From NCBI GenBank assembly GCA_947589335.1, contig CANPZH010000070.1:1-7834 (forward strand): a stretch of DNA of 7,834 bases, written 5' to 3'. Below are positions 1 to 7,685 of this stretch, one piece after another (within the stretch, counting starts at the first letter, position 1; the number at the start of each line of letters is the position of its first letter). Made by a program: the position numbers and the translations under genes. This stretch comes from an uncultured Clostridia bacterium (GTDB lineage Bacteria > Bacillota > Clostridia > Christensenellales > Borkfalkiaceae). The notes below the pieces were generated by a model. That model did not search any database and had not been told where the DNA came from. It worked only from the letters and a program-made list of their open reading frames with translations.

Positions 1-1
1 C

Positions 2-451
2 GACGATCAGGAGGGCAACGCGAGGATCCCTTCCGTGTACCGTGCGACGGGGGATCCTCTGGCGCTTCCCGCGGCGGCAAAGACCGGTTACCGCTTCGGC
101 GGCTGGTATACGGCTCCCGAAGGCGGCGGGATCAATTACGGCGAGGGCTACTTCGACGGCTCCGCCGATCTCGAACTGTACGCAGCTTGGGCGGCGAACA
201 CCTATCATGTGACGCTCGTCACGGGGACCTACGGCGAAAAGCTCGAGGAGACGGAGATCGAAGTGACCTTCGGCGAACGGTTCAACCTCCCCGTTCCGAA
301 GTCCAACAACCCCGTCATGGCGTTCCGCGGATGGTACCGCGATCAGGTCGTCGTCGGCGGCGATACGAACAGAGTCACCGACCAGAACGGTGCCAGCCTC
401 AACACCTATGTTTTGCTCACGGATTCCACCGTTTATGCGATATGGGTCGAG
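2..451 (+). repeat. Two InlB-type (Flg_new-like) beta repeats at the visible N-terminus
   Basis: The first repeat, already in progress at the window edge, ends near base 199. It shows the signature K-T-G-Y-R-F-G-G-W-Y-T, then a Gly-rich turn, then L-Y-A-A-W. The second (about 200-451) is a diverged copy: strand T-Y-H-V-T-L-V, then F-R-G-W-Y-R and a closing V-Y-A-I-W. It carries a roughly 20-residue Gly/Asn-rich insertion between the GWY and the final strand. Such repeats form small beta-grasp-like modules in Listeria internalin B and in many Bacillota surface proteins, often as stalks or spacers next to LRR domains. More copies may lie upstream. Confidence 0.88.
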
Positions 452-3400
452 ATTTTCGAGTTTAAGGAGACGGCGGACAAGACCGGTTGGGCGGTCTCCA
501 AGAACAGCGCGAACATCGGGTACGTCACCGAGATCACCATTCCCGCGACCTATCAGGGGAGACCGGTCGTGACCTTGGAGGACTTCTCGAAGTGCACGAC
601 GCTGACCAAGATCCGCATTCCCGATTCGCTGCAATACGTTCAGCTCGGCGTGACCGCGGCCGCATTCGACGGCTGCTCCGCCCTCACAGAAGTCGAGGTC
701 TACGCTGCGGAAGATTACGACGGGATCGTCTATTACGGTTCCGCGGACGGCGTCCTCTTCTACTATAACGAAAACGCGGACGGGGGCAGAACGGAGTTTG
801 CCTACTATCCCTTCGCCCGCACGGCGACGGCGTACACCGTGCCCTCGAGCGTGATGTTCGGGGACGTCGCGCGCGACGTCACGACCATTCCGACGGGCGC
901 ATTCTACCGCTCGGGCAGCTCGGGCTTGACGCTTCAGTCCGTCTCCTTCCCGGCGACGATCTCACTGATCGAAGCGAATGCGTTCCATTATTATTCCACG
1001 GTGACGGAGATCATCTTCCTTCCCGCGGCGGAGGGCGAAACGGAGGCGGAGAGCCTTTCGATCCGCGACGACGCCTTTGCGGGGCTGAACAAGATCACGG
1101 AGATCACCCTTCCCCAGCGGCTCACCGACGCGACGAAGAACGCGCTCGGCGGCATCACTTCCCTCGTGAACGTGCACATCGCGGGTGAGGGCAAATACGG
1201 CTCCGTCGACGGACTTCCGACGGTCAAACTTGCAAGCGGCGAACAGGAACTCATCTTCTTCCCGAAGGGCAGAAAGGTGACCTCCTTCGAGGCTCCCGCG
1301 GAGATCGTCTCGATCGGCGAGGGCGCATTCGAGGGCTATAGCGGGCTCACCACGCTCATCGTGCCCGCCCATATGACGAACATCGGCGCCCGCGCATTCT
1401 CGAACTGCTCCAACCTTGTCACGGTCGAATTCCGCGGGACGAAGGACGATCCCGATCTCACGATCGGCGAGCGCGCGTTCAACGAGACCCATATCGGCGG
1501 GAAGGAAGATCCCGCCAATGCAAGCCAGCCCTCTAAGGTCGCGGTCCAGCTGACCCTTCCGGGGAACCTCGTGAGCCTCGGCGCGCACGCATTCGGCGCA
1601 TATTATCTGCGCGCGGTCCGCATCGATACGGACCGGGAAAATGTGCAGTTTGCAGACAACGCGCTGACCCGCCTCACCTCCTCCAACGTGAATCTGTCGA
1701 CGATCCGTGCGGCATATCTCGGCGCGGGCGTGCCTATCTTCTACGTCTCGAGCGTCTTCGGCAGCGCGCTCAGCGGGGTATATGTCGACGACGGCAACAA
1801 GGCGTTCTGGTCCGATCCCGTGGGCGTGCTCTACAACGGCGAAAGGACGCAGCTCCTCTTCTTCCCGTCCGACTGGAAGGGCGCCTACACCATTCCCGAG
1901 GAAGTGACGGTCATCTCCGACTCCATGTTCTCTTCGAGGTCGGGGCTTACGGGGATCACGATCCACGACAAAGTGACCTCCATCGGCAACAGTGCATTTT
2001 ATAGGTGTGTGAACCTGAAAGATGTGACCTTCACGGGCGGGGGAGACATTCCGCTCACGATCGGCGATCAGGCGTTCAGCCAGTGCACGGGGCTTCGGAC
2101 GATCTCTCTGCCCGACCGCACGACCGAGATCGGCAACGAGGCATTCGCGCAGTGCACAGGGCTCACCTCCTTCGAGATCCCGAAAAATCTCGAAAGCTTC
2201 GGCTATGCCGGTCCTCCCGCGAGCACCTACTCGACGGACTACAGCGGCGCGATGAGAGTGCTCTTCGGCTGCAGCGGGATCAGGACGATCACCGTGCGGG
2301 AGGGCAGCACCCACTTCAGCGTGAAGGACAACACGATCTATAAGCTCAGGCCCGCCGTGAAGGACGGCAAGACGGTCTATGTGGAAGACGAACTCATCTA
2401 CTGCATCCAGCCTCAGGAGGAGGTGACCGTGCCCTCCACGGTGACCTATGTGCGCCCGTACGCATTCTATGGCGGCAACACCTACAATGCGGAATGTATG
2501 CAGAAGACGATCACCTTCGAAGACAGCGAAGCGACGGTAAACTCCGACGGCGAGCGGGAAGGGGGCAATCTGGTCCTTGCCAAGTACGCGATCGCCTACT
2601 GCCACCGCCTGCAGACGCTCAAACTGCCCAGGGGACTGACGCAGATCAACACCTATGGGATCTACTACTGCGACGCTCTCCGCTCGGTCACGGTCCCGAA
2701 CACGGTCACGTCGATCGCCGCAGGGGCGTTTGCGGGGACGTCGAACGTCACCGATCTGATCTTCGAATCGGGCGGGACGGAAGCGCTCGTCATCGAAGAC
2801 GGCAATTACTCCTCTTCCAGGACGGAGGGCGCATTTACGGCGATGAAAATGCTCGAAGCGGTCGAACTGCCCGCACGGACCTCCTACATCGGCGAATACG
2901 CATTCTACAATATGGAGCAGCTCACGACCGTCACCTTCGAGGCCGCAGCCGTGAAGGGCGAGCTGACGATCGGGGATAAGGCGTTCAATTCGTGCAGAAG
3001 GCTGAGCAGCGTCACCCTGCCCGAGGGGCTCAAGGAGATCGGCGAATCCGTCTTCTACACGACGGGGCTCGTTTCGGTCAAATTTCCTTCGACGCTCGAA
3101 AAGATCGGCGCCGGCACCTTCAAAGAGGTCGTGATCAAGGGGGATCTCGCAATCCCTGCGAGCGTCAAGGAGATCGGGGACTTGGCATTCTATAAGACGG
3201 AGATCTCCTCCATCGCCTTCGGGGATGGCAGCAAGCTCGAATCCATCGGCAATCTGGCGTTTGCATACAGCCCGCTTCTGACCTCCGTGACGTTCGGGAA
3301 CTGCACTTCCGACTTCACGATCGGGACCGGCGCATTCCAGAGCTGCGCCCTGCTCGAGGCATTCACCGTGCCGAAGACGGTGACTTCGATCGGCGACAGC

Positions 3401-6400
3401 GCATTCTCGGGCGATCTTGCGCTTTCCGTCATCGCCTTCGAGGGCGAGGCGGCGCGCGCGGCGGAGCCTTCCCATCTCAAATCCATCGGCAAGCAGGCGT
3501 TTGCGCAGACGGCGATCACCGCCTTCTCCTTCCCCGAGACGAAGGAAGAGATGACGCTCGGCGAACAGCTGTTCCAGTCCTGCACGCAGCTGAAATCGGT
3601 CTATCTCTCCTCCAAGGTCGTCTCGGTCGAGAGCGTCTTCAAGGGCTGCGCCTCCATCACGAATATTCAGGTCTCGGCGGACAGCAAGTCCTTCAAGGCG
3701 GGCGAAGAGGGCACCCTCTATGACGCGGCGGGGAAGAACGTCGTGCTCATCTATTCGGTCAAGCAGGGCGCGATCGACATCGCAGACGGCACCACGTCGA
3801 TCGGCGCGCGCATGTTCTCCGGACAGACGGAGATCGTCTCGATCACCATTCCCGCGACGGTCACGTCGATCGGCGAATACGCATTCGAGAACTGCATCAA
3901 TCTGAAGACGGTCACGCTCGCTCCCGGCAGCACCTTGCAGTCGATCGGGCAGAACGCCTTCCGCAACTGCTGGAACCTTGTGAGCATCAATCTCGAGACG
4001 GCGAACAACCTCAATAAGCTCTGCACCGGTACGGCGTCCAACATCTTCTACGGCTGTACGTCGCTCAAATCGGTGAAACTCGGCCCCGGCATCCAGGACG
4101 ACAGCTTTACCGGGAATGCTACGACCGGAACGGCGAACACCTTCTCGGGGGCGACGTTTGAATCGATCGACCTCTCCCTCTGCACCAAGCTGACGAGGCT
4201 CCCGAACAGCCTCTTCAAGGATCAGGCGGAGCTCACGGAGGTCAAACTTCCCGTGGGTCTCGAGAAGTTCGGCTCCAACGTTTTCCAGAACTGCACCGCG
4301 CTCGAACAGGCCGATCTCGTTCCGCTGTATAAGCTGACGGAACTCGGCGATAGCGCCTACAGCGGCTGTTCTCTGCTTGCGGAGGTCAAACTGCCCGAGA
4401 GCCTTACGACGCTCGGGAAGAACGTCTTCCAGAACTGCGTCCTGCTCGGGACGATCGATCTCCCCGCGGCGCTCACCACGATCGGCAACTACGGCTTTAG
4501 CGGCTGCAAGGCGCTCGCGAGCGTGACGGGCATGGAGGGCGTTACGACGTTCGGAACATTTGTCTTCCAGAACTGCACGGAGCTGAAGAGTATTGCCTTG
4601 GGCCCGGCGCTCCAGTCCCTCGGCAACAACGCCTTCTCGGGCTGCACACAGCTCACGAGCGTCTCCTTCGGCCCGAAGATCGAGTCCCTCGGCAACAACG
4701 CCTTTTTGAACTGCTCACAGCTCAAGACGATCACGGGATACGAATCCGTGACCTCTTTCGGGAGCTCTTGCTTCAAAGGAACGCCGATCGAGAGCTTCAC
4801 GGTCCCCGCGGGGACGAAGACGCTCGGAGCGAACATGTTCGAAAACTGCGTGCAGCTCACCTCCGTGACGTTTGCGCCCGGCGTCTCGATCACGACGCTG
4901 CCGGGTGCGATCTTCAAGGGCTGCGTCGCCCTCGAACGGATCGACTTCAGCCCTCTCGCCGGTTCGCTCACCACGATCGGCGCCGCGGCGTTCAGCAACA
5001 GCGGGCTCGTCGAGGCAGACTTCTCGATGCTCACCAATCTCGTGAAGCCCTTCACGGGTACGTCGAGCACGACGTCGCCCGGCGGCACGCCGGTCACGAG
5101 CGCGCACGCCACCTTTGCGGGCTGCAAGTCGCTCAAAACGGTGAAATTCCCCGCGACGATCACGACGATCGGGGTGGCGATGTTCATCGATTCCTCGATC
5201 GAGACGCTCGACCTGTCCAACCTCACCGGCCTCACGGAGCTGCCCAACTATGCGTTCGCCGGGACGGTGAACCTCACCAAGATCACCCTCCCCGAAAGCT
5301 GCGCCAAGCTCGGCACCTATTGCTTCATGGACTGCACATCGCTCTCGGCGTTCGACTTCACGCACATCAACAATGTCGGCCAATATGCCTTCAGGAACAC
5401 CGGCTTCGTCCATCTCACGCTTCCCACGAACGTCACGAAGTGGGGGGCCAACATCTTTGAATACTCTGTGAAGCTGGAGAGCGTCTTCGTTCCGCTCGGC
5501 GTGGCCGTCACGGACTATATGTTCCAGTATTGCCCGCTCTTGACGGAGTTGAAATTCGCGGACGGGTACAAATCCGCGATCGGCAGCACTGTCGTCAGTC
5601 ATTGCGAAAGCCTTGAAACGCTCGATCTGAGCAATACCGCCCTCGTCCATTTCGGCGGCACGACGTCCTTCGGCTATCTGTCGGGGCTGAAACATCTCAC
5701 CCTGCCGGCGACGCTGCAGACGATCAACAACGCGACCTTCCGCCAGAGCGGACTGGAAGAGCTCGATCTTTCCTATCTCTCCAACCTGACGGCGATCGCG
5801 AACAGCTCCTTCTGCGACTCTCCGGAGCTGAGAACGGTCAAACTGCCGAAGAGCCTGCTGTGGATCGGCCAACGGGTGTTCCAGAACTGCACCTCCCTCG
5901 TCAGCGCCGACCTCTCCGAGACCCGCCTGATCCGTTTCTCCGTCTTCTCGGCGACGGGCAACTCCATTCCCAAGGAGGCGGCCGAAGTCACGGACAAGAC
6001 GTCGACGGCGCTCTCGGGACTGTTCGACGGCTGTACGGCCCTCAGCGATGTGCGGATCCCCGAAACGCTCGAGGAGATCGGCGAAGCGGCGTTCTTGAAC
6101 TGCGAGAACCTCACCTCGTTCGACTTCTCGCACATCCGCGTGATCAGCAACTCCGCATTCATGAATACGGGGCTCACCGAGGTCCATCTCTCCTCCAAAC
6201 TGGAGAAGGTCTATTATACCCGCAACGGAGCCGTCACGGGGGGATATGCAAGCCCGTTTGCCGACTGCAAGAACCTTACTTCGATCACGGTGGACGAGGG
6301 CGGCAAGTACACGGCGAGAAACAACATGCTCATCTCCCTCGAGGACGGCGAGGTCATCGCCGTTGCCGGCGGAGCGACCTTCGAAGACGGCGTGCTCGAC

Positions 6401-7576
6401 CTCTCCGAATCGACGGAGACGATCGTAGCCTACTTCATGTGGGGCGTGCAGAACGTGAAGAAGGTCATCCTCCCCGAGGGGACCGCGTCGATCCCCAATT
6501 ACGCCTTTTCGCATAGCTCCGTCGAGGAGTTCGACTTCCCCGAAAGCCTCACGACAATCGGATTCCGCGCCTTCGACAGCAGTGCGCTCAAGAGTATCAC
6601 CATCCCGAAGAGCGTCACCTCGATCGCGCAATACGCGTTCGCGAACTGCTTGCAGCTCACCTCCGTCACGCTCGAGGGCGACGGCAATTACACCTTCCTC
6701 ACCGAGAAGGGGGCAGCGACGACGAACAACAGCTATCTCTTCCAGAACAGCGCGAACATCTCCTCCGTCACCCTTTCGGAGGGGGTCGTGCAGATCAAGC
6801 CCTACCTCTTCCAGAACCTCAAGGCGATCGCGTCGATCGACTTCCCCGAAAGCCTCACGACGATCGGGGCAAACGCCTTCGACGGCACCGGGCTCGCCTC
6901 GGTCACGATCCCTGCGACCGTCACGCAGGTCGGACAGCTGGCGTTCGGCAACTGCCTGTCTCTTGCCTCCGCCGAAGTGGAGGGGACGTTCGACATCATC
7001 TCCGCAACGGGCGCGGTGCAGGCGGCTTCGGCAGACAGCAACCTGTTCTCGGGCTGCACGATGCTCAGCGACGTCACCCTGCCCGAAGGGCTCACGTCCA
7101 TCTTCAAGACCATGTTCAAGGGCACGACGGCCCTCACCGCGATCAAACTTCCCGCAAGCGTCACCTCGATCGGCGTAAGCGCATTCGAGGGCAGCGGCCT
7201 TCGGGAGTTCGACTTCGGGCAGGAGGGGATGACCGTCGAAAACACCGCCTTCAAGAACTGCCTGTCCCTCGAACGGGTAGAAGGCTATGTCATCTCGCTC
7301 GGGCAAGACGCCTTCAACGGCTGCGCCGCCCTCACGGACGTCGCGCTCGAGGAGGGGCTCCTCTCCATCGGGAAGACCGCCTTCAAAGATTGCAAGCAGA
7401 TCGCCCGTCTTGTCCTGCCGATGACGGTCGGCACGATCGCCGACGACGCCTTCTCCGGCTGGACGGAGACGCAGAAGATCTCCTTCCGCGCGTCCCGCTA
7501 TGTCGTCGTCTCCCTCTGCGGCGTCACCTGGTGGACGAAGACTTCGGCGCAGGTCGACTTCGACTATCGCGATTGA
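2..7576 (+). CDS. Giant InlB-repeat / BspA-like leucine-rich repeat protein, 5' partial
   Basis: The frame is open from base 2 to the TGA at 7574-7576, giving 2,524 visible residues. The GTG at 35 is only the first possible start codon inside the window. The codons before it (bases 2-34) are open and the first beta repeat is already under way, so the true start and any signal peptide lie upstream. Domain order: two InlB-type repeats (2-451), about 80 BspA/LRR_5 units (452-7447) with the pattern L-P-x-x-L-x-x-I-G-x-x-A-F-x-x-C-x-x-L-x-x-V, and a C-terminal cap (7448-7573). No catalytic motif, transmembrane segment, LPXTG, dockerin or SLH domain is visible. Family knowledge: such proteins are secreted or surface-exposed, and the founding BspA of Tannerella forsythia is an adhesin. 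Export and adhesion are inferred here, and the ligand is unknown. It appears to be the last gene of its transcript, with a terminator 110 bases after the stop. The repeat-family call is very secure; the function is not. Confidence 0.95.
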   Translation, partial: DDQEGNARIPSVYRATGDPLALPAAAKTGYRFGGWYTAPEGGGINYGEGYFDGSADLELYAAWAANTYHVTLVTGTYGEKLEETEIEVTFGERFNLPVPKSNNPVMAFRGWYRDQVVVGGDTNRVTDQNGASLNTYVLLTDSTVYAIWVEIFEFKETADKTGWAVSKNSANIGYVTEITIPATYQGRPVVTLEDFSKCTTLTKIRIPDSLQYVQLGVTAAAFDGCSALTEVEVYAAEDYDGIVYYGSADGVLFYYNENADGGRTEFAYYPFARTATAYTVPSSVMFGDVARDVTTIPTGAFYRSGSSGLTLQSVSFPATISLIEANAFHYYSTVTEIIFLPAAEGETEAESLSIRDDAFAGLNKITEITLPQRLTDATKNALGGITSLVNVHIAGEGKYGSVDGLPTVKLASGEQELIFFPKGRKVTSFEAPAEIVSIGEGAFEGYSGLTTLIVPAHMTNIGARAFSNCSNLVTVEFRGTKDDPDLTIGERAFNETHIGGKEDPANASQPSKVAVQLTLPGNLVSLGAHAFGAYYLRAVRIDTDRENVQFADNALTRLTSSNVNLSTIRAAYLGAGVPIFYVSSVFGSALSGVYVDDGNKAFWSDPVGVLYNGERTQLLFFPSDWKGAYTIPEEVTVISDSMFSSRSGLTGITIHDKVTSIGNSAFYRCVNLKDVTFTGGGDIPLTIGDQAFSQCTGLRTISLPDRTTEIGNEAFAQCTGLTSFEIPKNLESFGYAGPPASTYSTDYSGAMRVLFGCSGIRTITVREGSTHFSVKDNTIYKLRPAVKDGKTVYVEDELIYCIQPQEEVTVPSTVTYVRPYAFYGGNTYNAECMQKTITFEDSEATVNSDGEREGGNLVLAKYAIAYCHRLQTLKLPRGLTQINTYGIYYCDALRSVTVPNTVTSIAAGAFAGTSNVTDLIFESGGTEALVIEDGNYSSSRTEGAFTAMKMLEAVELPARTSYIGEYAFYNMEQLTTVTFEAAAVKGELTIGDKAFNSCRRLSSVTLPEGLKEIGESVFYTTGLVSVKFPSTLEKIGAGTFKEVVIKGDLAIPASVKEIGDLAFYKTEISSIAFGDGSKLESIGNLAFAYSPLLTSVTFGNCTSDFTIGTGAFQSCALLEAFTVPKTVTSIGDSAFSGDLALSVIAFEGEAARAAEPSHLKSIGKQAFAQTAITAFSFPETKEEMTLGEQLFQSCTQLKSVYLSSKVVSVESVFKGCASITNIQVSADSKSFKAGEEGTLYDAAGKNVVLIYSVKQGAIDIADGTTSIGARMFSGQTEIVSITIPATVTSIGEYAFENCINLKTVTLAPGSTLQSIGQNAFRNCWNLVSINLETANNLNKLCTGTASNIFYGCTSLKSVKLGPGIQDDSFTGNATTGTANTFSGATFESIDLSLCTKLTRLPNSLFKDQAELTEVKLPVGLEKFGSNVFQNCTALEQADLVPLYKLTELGDSAYSGCSLLAEVKLPESLTTLGKNVFQNCVLLGTIDLPAALTTIGNYGFSGCKALASVTGMEGVTTFGTFVFQNCTELKSIALGPALQSLGNNAFSGCTQLTSVSFGPKIESLGNNAFLNCSQLKTITGYESVTSFGSSCFKGTPIESFTVPAGTKTLGANMFENCVQLTSVTFAPGVSITTLPGAIFKGCVALERIDFSPLAGSLTTIGAAAFSNSGLVEADFSMLTNLVKPFTGTSSTTSPGGTPVTSAHATFAGCKSLKTVKFPATITTIGVAMFIDSSIETLDLSNLTGLTELPNYAFAGTVNLTKITLPESCAKLGTYCFMDCTSLSAFDFTHINNVGQYAFRNTGFVHLTLPTNVTKWGANIFEYSVKLESVFVPLGVAVTDYMFQYCPLLTELKFADGYKSAIGSTVVSHCESLETLDLSNTALVHFGGTTSFGYLSGLKHLTLPATLQTINNATFRQSGLEELDLSYLSNLTAIANSSFCDSPELRTVKLPKSLLWIGQRVFQNCTSLVSADLSETRLIRFSVFSATGNSIPKEAAEVTDKTSTALSGLFDGCTALSDVRIPETLEEIGEAAFLNCENLTSFDFSHIRVISNSAFMNTGLTEVHLSSKLEKVYYTRNGAVTGGYASPFADCKNLTSITVDEGGKYTARNNMLISLEDGEVIAVAGGATFEDGVLDLSESTETIVAYFMWGVQNVKKVILPEGTASIPNYAFSHSSVEEFDFPESLTTIGFRAFDSSALKSITIPKSVTSIAQYAFANCLQLTSVTLEGDGNYTFLTEKGAATTNNSYLFQNSANISSVTLSEGVVQIKPYLFQNLKAIASIDFPESLTTIGANAFDGTGLASVTIPATVTQVGQLAFGNCLSLASAEVEGTFDIISATGAVQAASADSNLFSGCTMLSDVTLPEGLTSIFKTMFKGTTALTAIKLPASVTSIGVSAFEGSGLREFDFGQEGMTVENTAFKNCLSLERVEGYVISLGQDAFNGCAALTDVALEEGLLSIGKTAFKDCKQIARLVLPMTVGTIADDAFSGWTETQKISFRASRYVVVSLCGVTWWTKTSAQVDFDYRD
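4283..4714 (+). repeat. Two-unit LRR super-repeat, 138-nt period
   Basis: Units alternate between a 'V-F-Q-N-C' type and an 'S-G-C' type. F-Q-N-C codons start at 4283, 4427 and 4565. S-G-C codons start at 4361, 4499 and 4637, exactly 138 nt (46 residues) apart, and a final L-N-C follows at 4706. Part of the block is also conserved at DNA level: the 22 nt at 4614-4635 recur exactly at 4683-4704, offset by 69 nt, one 23-residue unit. This suggests growth by duplication of single units and of unit pairs. Confidence 0.8.
6530..7408 (+). repeat. Three-block higher-order LRR repeat, 306-nt period
   Basis: Corresponding strands start at 6530 (FDFPESLTTIG), 6836 (IDFPESLTTIG) and 7142 (IKLPASVTSIG), each exactly 306 nt (102 residues) after the previous one. 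The first two blocks share 25 identical bases (6531-6555 and 6837-6861). Each has four units in the same order: a short unit without the C-x-x-L step (A-F-D-x-x-x-L), an 'N-C-L-x-L' unit, a unit with a Thr/Ser/Ala/Asn-rich loop before L-F, and a closing unit. The third block is about 39 nt shorter because it lacks the loop, and it is more diverged. It leads directly into the C-terminal cap. Confidence 0.8.
7448..7573 (+). other. C-terminal cap of the LRR protein
   Basis: The last LRR-like unit reads A-F-S-G-W-T-E-T-Q-K-I-S-F. It is followed by about 27 non-repeat residues that are rich in aromatic and small hydrophobic residues (V-V-V-S-L-C, T-W-W-T-K, F-D-Y-R-D) and run to the stop. A 'G-W-T-x-x-Q-x-I-x-F' step followed by a Trp-containing hairpin is a common way for BspA-like arrays to end, so this reads as a folding cap and natural terminus rather than a truncation. 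It contains no sortase motif, no membrane anchor and no positively charged tail. Confidence 0.6.
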
Positions 7577-7685
7577 CCGCGGACGGCGCACAGCCGCGGC
7601 AGAAGCCCCCGCGGTCCCGTCCGCGCTGCGGCAACGGGCCTCGGGGCTCTGCTTGAGGGCCGTCATCATCGAATCAACCGGATGG
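7577..7685 (+). other. GC-rich 3' untranslated segment with a predicted hairpin
   Basis: The 109 bases between the stop codon and the terminator hold no supportable gene. A foldable segment lies at 7605-7647: 7605-7609 pairs with 7643-7647, 7613-7614 with 7639-7640, 7616-7620 (CCCGT) with 7634-7638 (ACGGG), and 7621-7624 (CCGC) with 7628-7631 (GCGG), with small bulges. The self-complementary hexamer CCGCGG occurs three times (7577, 7594, 7609), allowing alternative pairings. It may protect the 3' end of the long mRNA or simply reflect high GC; no known RNA family is recognised. Confidence 0.45.

Larger units (their letters stand above)
452..7447 (+). repeat. BspA-like LRR_5 array, about 80 units
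   Basis: By eye I count close to 80 units of about 21-24 residues, each centred on A-F-x-x-C-x-x-L or a shortened A-F-x-x-T-G-L form. Each is followed by a beta strand ending in L-P, I-P, V-P, V-x-F or D-L-S. The opening stretch (452 to about 650) is the usual lead-in of this domain class, with a degenerate strand, 'TEITIPATY-x-GRPV' and the first F-S-K-C-T-x-L unit. The recurrent Cys/Asn position is the buried ladder position expected for the family. The array is uninterrupted by stops or frameshifts, which argues for a functional gene. Its length is far above a typical BspA-like protein. The unit count is approximate because loops and degenerate units blur some boundaries. Confidence 0.92.

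Noticed and set aside
35..37. GTG as the true start of the large gene
   Set aside because: The frame is open upstream to the window edge, and this codon sits inside the first InlB-type repeat. No signal peptide follows it.
962..3475. An 837-codon open frame on the minus strand
   Set aside because: Same antisense frame and same codon-bias cause. The product is charged and Arg-rich with no recognisable fold, while the sense strand has a clear domain structure.
4489..5247. A 252-codon minus-strand frame with a more protein-like composition
   Set aside because: It overlaps the super-repeat region of the sense gene. Its apparent regularity only mirrors the 23-residue repeats of the other strand, and no ribosome binding site or domain supports it.
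452..7447. The regular repeats read as a CRISPR or other DNA repeat array
   Set aside because: The period follows the codon frame (69, 138, 306 nt), the repeats vary mostly at synonymous or framework-tolerated positions, and there are no constant direct repeats with unique spacers. It is a protein repeat.
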